This document shows, in pieces, positions 8,105 to 15,913 of a DNA stretch of 64,000 nt. Location: assembly GCF_000429025.1 (NCBI RefSeq), contig NZ_KE386834.1, positions 124,001-188,000 of the forward strand, in the 5' to 3' direction. The notes under the pieces are model-generated. The model had not been told where the DNA came from. It did no database searches and was given only the letters and a program-made list of their open reading frames with translations. The DNA is from Actinospineispora spinosispora DSM 44797. Its GTDB lineage: Bacteria; Actinomycetota; Actinomycetes; Mycobacteriales; Pseudonocardiaceae. The position numbers and the translations under genes were made by a program. The stretch's first letter is position 1, and each line of letters begins with the position of its first letter.

Positions 8105-9634
8105 ATGACGGGCAATGGCCGGGCGAGGGTCAAGTCGATCGAACAATCCATCGCGGACACCGAAGAGCGAGGTACCAAGCTCCGCAAGGAGCTGGGTGCG
8201 CTCGATCTCGTGGTGTTCGGTGTCGCCGTGGCGATCGGTGCCGGCATCTTCACCCTGACCGCGCGGGTGGCCGGCGACATCGCCGGGCCGTCGGTCGCGC
8301 TGGGGTTCGTGCTGGCCGCGATCGGCTGCGGGTTGGCGGCGCTGTGTTACGCGGAGTTCGCGTCCACGGTTCCGGTGGCCGGCAGCGCCTACACGTTCTC
8401 CTATGCGACGTTCGGCGAGCTCGCCGCGTGGGTCATCGGGTGGGACCTGATGCTGGAGTTCGGGTTCGCCGCCGCGACCGTGGCCAAGGGCTGGTCGCTG
8501 TATCTCGCGCAGTTCCTCAGCCTGATCGGGCTGAAGATCGACAGTGCATCCTTCTCACTCGGCGCGGTCACGTTCGACTGGGGCGCGCTGCTGATCGTCG
8601 GTGCGCTCACCGCCGTCCTCGTGTTCGGGGTCAAGCTGTCCAGCCGGCTCAGCCAGGTGATCACCGCGATCAAGATCCTGGTGGTCCTGCTGGTGCTGGT
8701 GGTCGGCTTCGGCTACATCAAGGCGTCCAACTACAGCCCGTACATCCCGCCGGCCGCCCCGGCGGCGGCCGGCGGTGCGGACACCGGGTTCAGCTGGTCG
8801 CAGAGCCTCGTGTCGCTGGTCGGTGGCAGCACCAACAGCCACTTCGGTATCTACGGCCTGCTCGCGGCGGCCTCGCTGGTGTTCTTCGCGTTCATCGGAT
8901 TCGACGTCGTGGCGACGACCGCCGAGGAGACCCGCAACCCGCAGCGCGACATCCCGTGGGGCATCATCGGCTCGCTGGTGGTCATCACCGTCCTGTACGT
9001 CGCGGTGTCCACCGTGCTGACCGGCATGGTCAACTACACGCAGCTGGCCAGCAAGTCCGCCAGCGAACACGCGACGCTGGCCACCGCGTTCGAGCTCAAC
9101 GGCGTCGGCTGGGCCGCCACGATCATCTCGCTCGGCGCGCTCGCCGGCCTCACCACCGTGGTCCTGGTGCTGCTGCTCGGCCAGACCCGGGTGCTGTTCG
9201 CCATGTCGCGGGACGGTCTGCTGCCGCGTTCGCTCGCGCACACCGGCTCACGGGGCACCCCGACCCGGATCACCATGATCGTCGGTGTCATCTCCGCGCT
9301 GATCGCCGGGTTCGTCCCGACGAGCAGCCTGGAGGAGATGGTCAACATCGGCACCCTGGCGGCGTTCGTCATGGTGTCGGTCGGGGTCATGGTGCTGCGC
9401 AAGACCCGGCCGGACCTGCCCCGCGCGTTCCGCACGCCGCTGGTGCCGCTGGTCCCGATCCTGTCCGTGCTGGCATGTCTGTGGCTGATGTTGAACCTGA
9501 CCGTGGAGACCTGGTTGCGGTTCATCGTGTGGATGGCGATCGGGTTCATCGTCTACTACGCGTACAGCCGTAAGCATTCGCGGTTCGCCACAGGGGAGTG
9601 GGAGGTCGAGCCTGTGGGGAAGCACCGGTCCTAG
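8105..9634 (+). CDS. APC family amino-acid permease (CAT type)
   Basis: A 509-residue polytopic transporter with about twelve hydrophobic segments. The first helix carries VFGVAVAIGAGIFTLT, the substrate/Na-site consensus of APC transporters, followed by YAEFASTVPVAGSAYTFSYA, typical of the cationic amino acid transporter branch. The predicted substrate is an amino acid or amine taken up by proton symport. It is divergent from the GlnA4-like gene, which may use the imported amine. M. tuberculosis carries a related permease (Rv3253c) near manA, so the position may be ancestral. The ATG at 8105 gives the usual family N-terminus; GTG at 8096 is possible. Confidence 0.9.
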   Translation: MTGNGRARVKSIEQSIADTEERGTKLRKELGALDLVVFGVAVAIGAGIFTLTARVAGDIAGPSVALGFVLAAIGCGLAALCYAEFASTVPVAGSAYTFSYATFGELAAWVIGWDLMLEFGFAAATVAKGWSLYLAQFLSLIGLKIDSASFSLGAVTFDWGALLIVGALTAVLVFGVKLSSRLSQVITAIKILVVLLVLVVGFGYIKASNYSPYIPPAAPAAAGGADTGFSWSQSLVSLVGGSTNSHFGIYGLLAAASLVFFAFIGFDVVATTAEETRNPQRDIPWGIIGSLVVITVLYVAVSTVLTGMVNYTQLASKSASEHATLATAFELNGVGWAATIISLGALAGLTTVVLVLLLGQTRVLFAMSRDGLLPRSLAHTGSRGTPTRITMIVGVISALIAGFVPTSSLEEMVNIGTLAAFVMVSVGVMVLRKTRPDLPRAFRTPLVPLVPILSVLACLWLMLNLTVETWLRFIVWMAIGFIVYYAYSRKHSRFATGEWEVEPVGKHRS

Positions 9635-9715
9635 ACGTCCATCACTTCCGCTGCCGGTCAGCTCCTTGGGGAGCTGGCCGGCAATTTCCGTTTTGGGGCT
9701 TAGCCCGTGCCCGGC

Positions 9716-9789
9716 TCCAAGGCATCTCGGCTTCGCCGTCGACTTGTGTGCGTGGCTGGGTCCAAGGCATCTCGGCTTCGCCGTCGACT
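9716..9789. repeat. 29-bp direct repeat, two copies 45 bp apart
   Basis: TCCAAGGCATCTCGGCTTCG continues as CCGTCGACT in both copies (9716-9744 and 9761-9789) with no mismatch. The second copy runs directly into the palindrome starting at 9790, so it may be part of the same mobile or amplified unit. Confidence 0.9.
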
Positions 9790-9831
9790 CGTGAGTGGCA
9801 AGGGCGCCTATAGGCGCCCGGATCACTCACG
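9790..9831. repeat. compound palindrome, GTGAGTGGC family
   Basis: Outer arms CGTGAGTG and CACTCACG flank a perfect 18-bp palindrome GGGCGCCTATAGGCGCCC (9802-9819). The outer arm and the CCTATAG centre recur at 21184-21227, so it belongs to a dispersed family. Half-copies ending CCACTCACG follow at 9900 and 9935. Confidence 0.88.
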
Positions 9832-9951
9832 ACGGAAAAGCTGTCGTGAGTGCTCCGAGCGCCTACGCCTTCGGCGCCGCTCCGCGGTAGGCACCCTTGC
9901 CACTCACGAAGGCCGCTTCGCGGTAGACGCCCTTGCCACTCACGTGAACGA

Positions 9952-9988
9952 CGAAGGGCACGAACGCGGGGTGCGTTCGTGCCCTTCG
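9952..9988. terminator. bidirectional hairpin terminator
   Basis: A perfect 16-bp stem, CGAAGGGCACGAACGC / GCGTTCGTGCCCTTCG, with a 5-nt loop (GGGGT). It lies between the 3' ends of the permease and the convergent export operon. There is no T tract, as is usual for actinobacterial terminators. Confidence 0.85.
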
Positions 9989-10004
9989 GGGGTGTGGGGA
10001 GTCG

Positions 10005-11669
10005 CTAGCTCTCGGCCGCGACCACTACCTGTTGGCCCACCGCCAGGCCCGAGACGATCTGGGTCGTCGTGTCGCCGACCAGGCCCAGCTGGACCTGGAC
10101 CTTGCGTGTGGTGCCGTCCGGCTGCAGGACCTGCACCACACCGGACTGCCCGCCGCGCTGGATGGCCGCTGTCGGCACGACCAGCACGTTGTCCACCCCA
10201 CCGACCACGACCTTCGTCTCGGCGGTCTGACCGCCCTTCAGGCGCGGATCGCTCTCGTTGAGCACGATCGAGGCGTAGTAGTTGTTGACGTCCTTGATCT
10301 GGGTGCCGGTCGGCGTGATCGACGCGACCGTGCCGGCCCTGCTCAGCCCCGGGATCGCGTCGAACGTGACCTGGACCCGCTGGTTCGGCTGCACGAGCGT
10401 CGCGTCCGACTCCTCGAACGGGACGACGACCTGGAAGCTGTTGACGTTCTTCAGCACCATGAACGCGTCGCCGCCGGGACGGTCGGAGTCGCTACCGCCC
10501 GACTTGCTGTCCGAGGACACGCCCGAGTCCGTGTCCGGCAGCGCGGCCCCGCTGTCCAGGCCACCCGGAGCTCGGGCCGTGGTGCCGCCGGAGCCGTTGC
10601 CCAGGTACTCGCCGACCGCGCCGTTGATGCTGGCGATCGTCCCGGCGACCGGGGCGATGAGCGTCGTGTCGGACAGCTCGTGCTGGGCGCGGCGCACGTC
10701 GACCATGGCGTCGTCGACAACCGCCTCCTGCTCCTCCAGATCGTGCGGCCGGTTGCGCTCGGCCTCCTCGGCGGCGTTCTTCGCGGCGGAGGAGTCACGG
10801 CGGGCGTTGGCCTCGGAGACCTTCTGACGCGCGTCGTCGATGTCCGAGCGGCGCTGCCCGTAGGTGAGCGCGCGCCGGTCGTCGTCGATGCGACGCTGGT
10901 AGGAGGCGACGGCCGCCTTGCCCCGCTCGGCGCGCTTGCAGGACGGCGACATGGCGTCCAGCGGGTTCTCCACCAGCAGGCCCTTGTCGTCCTTGGTGGT
11001 GATGTCGGCGTTGTCTCCGTAGCCGTCGTAGCGGTGCGAGTTACCGGTGACCGAGCGGTTGCACTTGTCCTGGTCGGCCTTCGCCTGCTCGCGGATCTTC
11101 TTGAGCGCCTCGCGGTCGGAGTCGAGCTGCTTCTGCGCCTGCTTGAGCGAGTCGTCGTTCGCCTGGCCGATCGTGTCGGTCTCGTCCTTGGTCGCGCCGA
11201 ACACGTCGTCCGCCCGGTCCGCGTCCTCAGCGGCCGCGTCGGCCTCGATGCTGTCCTCCAGCTTGTCCAGCCGTGCCTGCTCGCGGTCCAGCTTGGCCTG
11301 GGCCTCACTGAGGTCCGAGGAGGCTTCGAAATCGTCGATCCGGGCCAGCACCTGCCCGGCCGACACCTGCTGCCCGACGGACACCATCAGGCTGATCAGT
11401 TTGCCGCCCTTGGCGAAGCCGAGTTTCTGTTCGCTGATCGCTTGCAGGGTGCCGGTGGCGGACACGGTCCTGGCCACGCTGCCCTTGGCCACCCGGACGG
11501 CGGTCGGGGAGGGCGTGGCACTGCCACATCCGGTGGAGGCCAACGCCAGCGGGATCACCAGCGAGACCGCGGCCAGCCAGCGTCGGGTGTTTCTCGACGT
11601 GGGGGCCTTGGGCCACTGTTTCGCGGCGTACATCCTGAAGTTTCCCCTTCTCAAGCGAGGCTTCATCAT
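10005..11669 (-). CDS. MacA/HlyD-type membrane fusion lipoprotein of an ABC exporter
   Basis: A 554-residue adaptor with a basic N-terminus, a hydrophobic segment and lipobox-like ASTGC (Cys near residue 48), suggesting an exported lipid-anchored protein. A lipoyl-like segment (SVARTVSATGTL...VSVGQQVSAGQVLARID) is followed by ~230 residues of long charged helices and then DTTLIAPVAGTI and a beta-barrel domain. The coiled-coil region has an insertion with two cysteines (near KCNRSV and PSCKRA). A Ser/Gly/Asp-rich linker occurs near residues 385-420. The ATG at 11669 overlaps the permease stop (ATGA); ATG 11633 has a better upstream GGAAAC/CAGG sequence and is an alternative start. It should link the ABC permease to substrate outside the membrane. 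Confidence 0.85.
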   Translation of the reverse strand: MMKPRLRRGNFRMYAAKQWPKAPTSRNTRRWLAAVSLVIPLALASTGCGSATPSPTAVRVAKGSVARTVSATGTLQAISEQKLGFAKGGKLISLMVSVGQQVSAGQVLARIDDFEASSDLSEAQAKLDREQARLDKLEDSIEADAAAEDADRADDVFGATKDETDTIGQANDDSLKQAQKQLDSDREALKKIREQAKADQDKCNRSVTGNSHRYDGYGDNADITTKDDKGLLVENPLDAMSPSCKRAERGKAAVASYQRRIDDDRRALTYGQRRSDIDDARQKVSEANARRDSSAAKNAAEEAERNRPHDLEEQEAVVDDAMVDVRRAQHELSDTTLIAPVAGTIASINGAVGEYLGNGSGGTTARAPGGLDSGAALPDTDSGVSSDSKSGGSDSDRPGGDAFMVLKNVNSFQVVVPFEESDATLVQPNQRVQVTFDAIPGLSRAGTVASITPTGTQIKDVNNYYASIVLNESDPRLKGGQTAETKVVVGGVDNVLVVPTAAIQRGGQSGVVQVLQPDGTTRKVQVQLGLVGDTTTQIVSGLAVGQQVVVAAES

Positions 11670-12892
11670 TCGTGCCTCAGCGCCTCGATGGGGCGCATCC
11701 GCGCGGCTCTATTGGCCGGGTATGCGCCGAAGAACAGTCCGATACAGAGGCTGACGGTGAAGGCCAGCACCACGGAGCCGCCGGATAACACCGGCGGTGC
11801 GAAGTTCCCGAAGCTCGTGCCCAGGGTCGCGCCGAGCACGGTCAGCCCGACACCGACGATCACACCGACCAGTCCGCCGAAGCCGGCGAGCACCGTGGAC
11901 TCGATGAGGAACTGCTTCAGGATGGCCTTGCGGCGGGCGCCGACGGCCTTGCGAATGCCGATCTCCCTGGTCCGCTCGGTGACGGTCACCAGCATGATGT
12001 TCATGACGCCGATGCCGCCCACCAGCAGCGAAATCGCCGCGATGAACATCAGGAACAGGGTCAGTACGTCGTTGACCTGGGAATACTGGTTCAGCAGGTC
12101 GAGATTGGACCGGACCTCGAAGTCCTTCTCGGCCGAGTTGGTGATCTTGTGTTCCTCTACCAAAATACCGTTGATCTTGCTCATCGTGGCGGGAACGGTC
12201 TTCTGGCTGCTGGCCTGCACGACGATCTGGTCGAGGTTCTCGTCGTCGCCGCCGATCAGGTAGTTGCGGACCGACTCGAGCGGGACCACGGCGATGTCGT
12301 CATTGAGGCCGTTGGGTGCGATGACCCCGATGACCTGGAAGGACTGTCTGCCGATGCGGATCTTCTGGTTGATGGCGGCCGCGGCGTTGCCGCCGAACAG
12401 CTTGGTCATCGGCTTGTCGCCGAGCACGACGACGCGAGAGCTGGTCCGCATGTCCGACTCGGTGTAGAACGAGCCGGCGGCCAGCGTGCGGTGGAAGGCG
12501 GTCAGGTAGTTCTCCGAGGACCCGACGATGCCGGTGCGCCACATCTTGTTGGCGTCGATGTAGTCCAGCACCGCGCTGGCCTGCTTGACCGGTGTCACGG
12601 TCAGCAGGCGGGGCGCGTCGGGGGAGTCCTGCAGCGCCTTGACGTCTTTGTCCGCGAGCGGCCTGCTCTTGCCGTTGGACGACACGCTGCCGCGTGACTG
12701 GTAGACGCCGATGAGGTTGGTGCCCAGCGACTCGATCTGGGCGTTGAGCTTGGCCGACGTGCCGTTGCCGAGCCCGACGAGCAGGATCACGGCGGCGACG
12801 CCGATCATGATGCCGAGCATGGTCAGCAGGGAACGCAGCCGGTTGGCGCGCAGCCCCCGGATCGCTACCTGGAACGCGTCTTTGAAGTTCAC
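11666..12892 (-). CDS. MacB-type ABC transporter permease
   Basis: A 408-residue FtsX-like permease. It starts with GTG overlapping the ATPase stop (GTGA) and reads NFKDAFQVAIRGLRANRLRS. One N-terminal transmembrane helix is followed by a ~220-residue extracytoplasmic MacB-PCD-like domain and three C-terminal helices, with the family motif TERTREIGIRKAVGAR between helices 2 and 3. With the upstream ATPase and downstream fusion protein it forms a MacAB-like mechanotransmission exporter. Its substrate is unknown; peptides, lipids or lipoproteins are typical for the family. Confidence 0.93.
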   Translation of the reverse strand: MNFKDAFQVAIRGLRANRLRSLLTMLGIMIGVAAVILLVGLGNGTSAKLNAQIESLGTNLIGVYQSRGSVSSNGKSRPLADKDVKALQDSPDAPRLLTVTPVKQASAVLDYIDANKMWRTGIVGSSENYLTAFHRTLAAGSFYTESDMRTSSRVVVLGDKPMTKLFGGNAAAAINQKIRIGRQSFQVIGVIAPNGLNDDIAVVPLESVRNYLIGGDDENLDQIVVQASSQKTVPATMSKINGILVEEHKITNSAEKDFEVRSNLDLLNQYSQVNDVLTLFLMFIAAISLLVGGIGVMNIMLVTVTERTREIGIRKAVGARRKAILKQFLIESTVLAGFGGLVGVIVGVGLTVLGATLGTSFGNFAPPVLSGGSVVLAFTVSLCIGLFFGAYPANRAARMRPIEALRHE

Positions 12893-13620
12893 CTGGGCTC
12901 TGCCAGGTCCGAGGCCGCCACCGGGTCCTTGATCGCGGCGAACGAGCCGGTGTCGCACACGTCGTCGCTGACGACGCGACCGTCGCGCAGGCGGATGACG
13001 CGCTTGGCGAAGGCCGCGATCTCCTCTTCGTGCGTGATCAGGACGACGGTGCGTCCGGCGTCGCTCAGACGCACGAGCATCTCGGCGATCTCCGCGCTGG
13101 CGTTCGAGTCGAGGTTTCCGGTCGGCTCGTCGGCCAGCAGCATCGTGGGCTCGGTGACCAGTGCGCGGGCGATGGCGACGCGCTGCTGCTGTCCACCGGA
13201 CAGTTCGTTGGGCATGTGGTCCGCCCGGTCCGACAGACCCACCTCCGCGAGCGCGGCGCTGGCCTTCTGCCTGCGGGTCGACTCCTTGGAGTACAGCAAG
13301 GGGAGCTCCACGTTGGCGACCGCGCTGGTGCGGGCCAGGAGGTTGTAGGACTGGAAGACGAAACCGATCTTGCGGCCGCGGATGTCGGCGAGCTCGTCGT
13401 CGTCGAGCCCGGACACGTCCGTTCCGTCGAGTAAGTAGCTGCCGGAGCTGGGGACGTCCAGGCAACCCAAAATGTTCATCATGGTGCTCTTGCCGGAGCC
13501 CGAGGGCCCCATGATCGCGACCAACTCGCCTTCGCCGATCGTCAGGTTGACGTCGACAAGAGCTCGGACCTCGACATCGCCGGTCCGATATATCTTGCTC
13601 ACACCTTCGAGCTGAATCAT
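12889..13620 (-). CDS. ABC transporter ATP-binding protein (MacB/LolD type)
   Basis: A 243-residue ATPase. Walker A is MGPSGSGKST (residues ~37-46), the Q-loop FVFQSYNLL, the signature LSGGQQQRVAIARAL and Walker B LLADEPTGNLDS, with the H-loop in LITHEEE. The sequence is typical of the MacB/LolD class that works with FtsX-like permeases. It is the first gene of a three-gene operon transcribed leftwards from about 13.62 kb. Confidence 0.95.
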   Translation of the reverse strand: MIQLEGVSKIYRTGDVEVRALVDVNLTIGEGELVAIMGPSGSGKSTMMNILGCLDVPSSGSYLLDGTDVSGLDDDELADIRGRKIGFVFQSYNLLARTSAVANVELPLLYSKESTRRQKASAALAEVGLSDRADHMPNELSGGQQQRVAIARALVTEPTMLLADEPTGNLDSNASAEIAEMLVRLSDAGRTVVLITHEEEIAAFAKRVIRLRDGRVVSDDVCDTGSFAAIKDPVAASDLAEPR

Positions 13621-14213
13621 TGCCCCCGCCGTTACAGCCCTGCGTTAGTACAGCCCGTGCGTTTCGCACGCGTTCTGTCGTTGTCTTCAGTCGCCTCGTT
13701 GTTGTCGACGTTGTGTCTAGTTGCGCTAGTTGCCGCTGAGGTCACGGCCGCTTTCGGGTGCAACGAGGGCTTTGCGGGCCGGTTACGTCTGTTCGGGATT
13801 GCTTCGGCGTGTCCAGACGCTATTGACTCAGGGCCAGTACCAGGCGTTTTCGCCGATTGGGGTGACCTTATTGGGGTCGTTCCCGGGAGATGCCTCGAAG
13901 GGCGCCGCTAAGGTGCGGTAAAGAGTAACCTCTTCTCTGCGGCAGGTGTGCAGCTTGCGAGTCGAGGGGCACCTGGGACTGATCAACAACTTCACCCATA
14001 AGGGTGGCGTAGCGCTGTAACGCTCACTTTTGGCTTAAAAATCAGCCTCTGAGACACTAACGGATGACGCACCACCCAGTAGTGGATCACTCCTGTAGGT
14101 GGTTTACCGGTAGCTACTCGCAGGTGCGTGGACATCGATTCTGAGAGGGGCTAGATCTATCTCCGGTTGAAGCGACAAGCGCTCCGACTGGAATGAAATC
14201 GGGAGGCAATCTG
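13621..14213. other. 593-bp intergenic region, divergent promoters, no gene recognised
   Basis: The region is less GC-rich than its neighbours and must hold the promoter of the export operon (leftward) and of the first chaplin-like gene (rightward). Hairpin-forming CACCCATAAGGGTG is at about 13994-14007. Short segments (GGACATCGA; AAGCG followed by CGACTGGA) recur in the leader of the second chaplin-like gene, so the leaders are related. A weak reading frame at 13657 has no family features and is not called. Confidence 0.6.
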
Positions 14214-14471
14214 ATGCGCAAGTATGGGCAGCGCGCAGCCATCGCGGTCGCCGCGATCGCACTGGGTTCGGTTGGATTCGCTGGGACCGCGCTCGCGCAC
14301 GGCGACGACGCCAACGGCAACGGTGGCGCTGGTGGTAGCGGCGGCAAGGCCAACGCCAACTGCCTGATCCCGGTGGGCGTGACCGCGGGCATCGTCGGCC
14401 AGGGTGGCGACAACGCGCAGTGCAACGCTGCGGGTGGCGCCGGCGGCAGCGGCGGCGACGGCGTCAACTAG
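14214..14471 (+). CDS. small secreted Gly-rich protein with C-X19-C core (chaplin-like), copy 1
   Basis: An 85-residue protein with a Sec signal peptide (MRKYGQRAAIAV...) probably cleaved after GTALA, leaving a ~57-residue mature chain. It reads Gly/Asn-rich, then NCLIPVGVTAGIVGQGGDN, a second Cys 19 residues after the first, and GGAGGSGG. The hydrophobic core bracketed by two Cys recalls the chaplin domain, but the spacing and the Gly-rich flanks differ, so homology is not claimed. GGGAGG lies 7 nt before the ATG. A paralogue follows 430 bp downstream and an SsgA-family gene after that, which fits a surface or morphogenesis role by inference only. Confidence 0.85.
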   Translation: MRKYGQRAAIAVAAIALGSVGFAGTALAHGDDANGNGGAGGSGGKANANCLIPVGVTAGIVGQGGDNAQCNAAGGAGGSGGDGVN

Positions 14472-14502
14472 TCGCTGACAAACGCCAGAGTTCTTGGCTT
14501 TC

Positions 14503-14541
14503 GCGGTGCAGGCCCTCGGATGTGTCGAGGGCCTGCACCGC
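14503..14541 (+). terminator. terminator of chaplin-like gene 1
   Basis: A perfect 16-bp stem GCGGTGCAGGCCCTCG / CGAGGGCCTGCACCGC with loop GATGTGT. The stem and loop closely match the terminator of the second copy, suggesting the gene was duplicated with its terminator. Confidence 0.9.
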
Positions 14542-14604
14542 GCGTCACTGTAGGGCGCCGGTAGTGGAGCTACTGTGAAGTAACCCGCTGCTAGCTGGCA
14601 CAAC

Positions 14605-14626
14605 GCGCAAACGTTAATGTTTGCGC
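14605..14626. promoter_or_regulatory. perfect inverted repeat, candidate operator
   Basis: Arms GCGCAAAC and GTTTGCGC are separated by GTTAAT, giving a 22-bp dyad about 270 bp upstream of the second chaplin-like gene. The size and spacing suit a dimeric repressor or activator; the regulator is unknown. Confidence 0.55.
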
Positions 14627-14683
14627 ATTCGTAAGACCGAGTAAACCGAGACCGCACTCGCCGGCATCCCCGAAATGCCGTCC

Positions 14684-14697
14684 ATCGTTATAACGAT
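14684..14697. promoter_or_regulatory. perfect 14-bp palindrome, candidate operator
   Basis: ATCGTTATAACGAT is fully symmetrical and AT-rich against a GC-rich background. It sits about 200 bp before the second chaplin-like gene, 58 bp after the larger dyad. Confidence 0.5.
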
Positions 14698-14897
14698 AGT
14701 CCATCGGTAGCAACGGCACTCCCGGTCGCGATTAGCCGCGATTTAGGGCCATCAGCCACTCCAAAGCGTGATTCCGTCGGCTTTCGCATGAATGCGGGGG
14801 TAGCCGATTGGACATCGACGATCCAGGGCGAGTAAAAGGTAATCCGCGCATCGAGTCGATAAGCGACTGGATGTCAAGGCTTTTCTGGAGGTACAAG

Positions 14898-15173
14898 GTG
14901 ATCCGCAAGTTCGGCCGTAAGGCGACAGTCGCGTCCGCTGTGCTGACCCTCGGCACGCTGGGCTCGGCGCTGTTCGCCGGCAACGCGATGGCGACCGGTC
15001 ACAGCGACGACGTCAACGGTGACGGTGGCAGTGGTGGCAGCGGTGGCAAGACCAACGTGAACTGCGTGCTGCCGATCGGCGCCTCGCTCGGCCTCGTCGG
15101 CCAGGGCGGCGACAACTCGATGTGTAACGCCACCGGCGGCGGTGGCGGCGTCGGCGGCGACGGCGTCAGCTGA
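14898..15173 (+). CDS. small secreted Gly-rich protein with C-X19-C core (chaplin-like), copy 2
   Basis: A 91-residue paralogue of the protein at 14214. The signal peptide (IRKFGRKATVASAVLTLG...) is probably cut after GNAMA. The mature chain has a Gly/Ser/Asp-rich start, a core NCVLPIGASLGLVGQGGDN, a second Cys with the same 19-residue spacing, and a GGGGGVGGDG tail. Mature regions are clearly alignable without gaps across the core. The start is GTG at 14898, five nt after TGGAGGT. The conserved N-C and D-N around both cysteines suggest a disulfide-bonded hairpin or a surface-active assembly; this is inference. Confidence 0.85.
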   Translation: MIRKFGRKATVASAVLTLGTLGSALFAGNAMATGHSDDVNGDGGSGGSGGKTNVNCVLPIGASLGLVGQGGDNSMCNATGGGGGVGGDGVS

Positions 15174-15208
15174 CCTGCAAGGGTTCGAATGACCACTCTC
15201 GTAGTACT

Positions 15209-15255
15209 CCGGTGGGTGCAGGTCCCTGGATGTGTCGGGGACCTGCACTCACCGG
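15209..15255 (+). terminator. terminator of chaplin-like gene 2
   Basis: An 18-bp stem with one mismatch, CCGGTGGGTGCAGGTCCC / GGGACCTGCACTCACCGG. The loop region GGATGTGTCG is the same as in the terminator of copy 1. Confidence 0.88.
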
Positions 15256-15402
15256 TGGGGTCGAGGCGCAGTCTCGGCCCCGCTATCGGCTGTGATCGTA
15301 GAAGCCGATGATGCGATCCGGGCGGACCGAAGGCGACGCGAGCGTCGTCTCACTGGTCCGCCCGGTGTCGCGAACGGCGCGCGCGGAGGAACGGGGCCTT
15401 CG

Positions 15403-15795
15403 ATGAGTTCATGGCGGGAATGCTCGGACGAATCGCCGACCGTGGTCTGGCCGGTGGAGCTGGAACTGCTCGACTGGGTCGAGCCGGTCGTGGTGACCAT
15501 GAGCTGGTCCCATAACGACCCCTATGCGGTCGGCCTCCGGTTCCCCGGCGACGACGGCGTGTACTGGCTCGTGGCGCGAGATCTGCTCGCCTCGGGTCTG
15601 AGCGGTCCCGCCGGGCTGGGGGACATCGCCGTGTTCCCCGACCTGGCCAACGCCGACTGTCTGGAGCTGGTGCTCAGCTCGCCGGACGGCGCCATCGCGT
15701 TGCGCATCGCCCGGGCTGAGCTGGCCGCGTTCCTGGACGCCACCTACGGGCACGTCCCCGCCGGGGCCGAGGTTCAGCCTTCTCACTTCGCGTAG
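15403..15795 (+). CDS. SsgA-like sporulation/cell division regulator
   Basis: A 130-residue protein of the SsgA/SsgB (SALP) family. The recognisable core is DPYAVGLRFPGDD, YWLVARDLLASGLSGPAGLGD, then LSSPDGAIALRIARAELAAFL and a HVPAGAE end, in the family order. In Streptomyces SsgB recruits FtsZ to sporulation septa; other members control peptidoglycan remodelling. The ATG at 15403 follows ACGGGG; a longer in-frame extension to 15232 overlaps the preceding terminator and is rejected. Whether this member acts like SsgB cannot be decided, but it indicates a morphologically differentiating actinomycete. Confidence 0.88.
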   Translation: MSSWRECSDESPTVVWPVELELLDWVEPVVVTMSWSHNDPYAVGLRFPGDDGVYWLVARDLLASGLSGPAGLGDIAVFPDLANADCLELVLSSPDGAIALRIARAELAAFLDATYGHVPAGAEVQPSHFA

Positions 15796-15814
15796 CTTCT
15801 CTCGCGGTCGGGTG

Positions 15815-15885
15815 ACTTCGCAGAGGCTCGTGTCGCGTCGCAGATGTTGCAACGTCTGCGACGCGACATGAAGCTCTGCGAGGTG
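15815..15885. repeat. dispersed long palindrome, family A, full copy
   Basis: A near-perfect ~70-bp dyad between convergent genes. The central arms TGTCGCGTCGCAGA / TCTGCGACGCGACA (14 bp, exact) flank TGTTGCAACG, and outer arms CGCAGAG / CTCTGCG close the stem. Copies with the same order of segments occur at 54133-54202 and, as a left half, at 53943-53972. It would fold as a very stable hairpin and may also serve as a bidirectional terminator here. Confidence 0.88.
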
Positions 15886-15913
15886 GGACCTAGGTGGCCA
15901 GCGGGGACGGCGG

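Larger units (their letters stand above)
9635..10004. other. gene-free stretch between convergent genes, filled with repeats
   Basis: No coding region is supported here. The stretch holds a 29-bp direct repeat, a compound palindrome with core GGGCGCCTATAGGCGCCC, three further half-sites containing CACTCAC or GTGAGTG (9846, 9900, 9935), and a strong terminator hairpin. They are listed separately. Confidence 0.8.
14542..14897. other. 356-bp leader/promoter region of chaplin-like gene 2
   Basis: No gene was recognised. It holds two exact palindromes (listed separately), a relatively AT-rich centre around 14590-14720 that is the likely promoter, and a leader sharing short segments with that of copy 1. 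Confidence 0.6.

Noticed and set aside
13657..13911. Short frame with a hydrophobic N-terminus between the export operon and the chaplin-like gene
   Set aside because: No ribosome binding site and no family features, and it sits where the divergent promoters must be.
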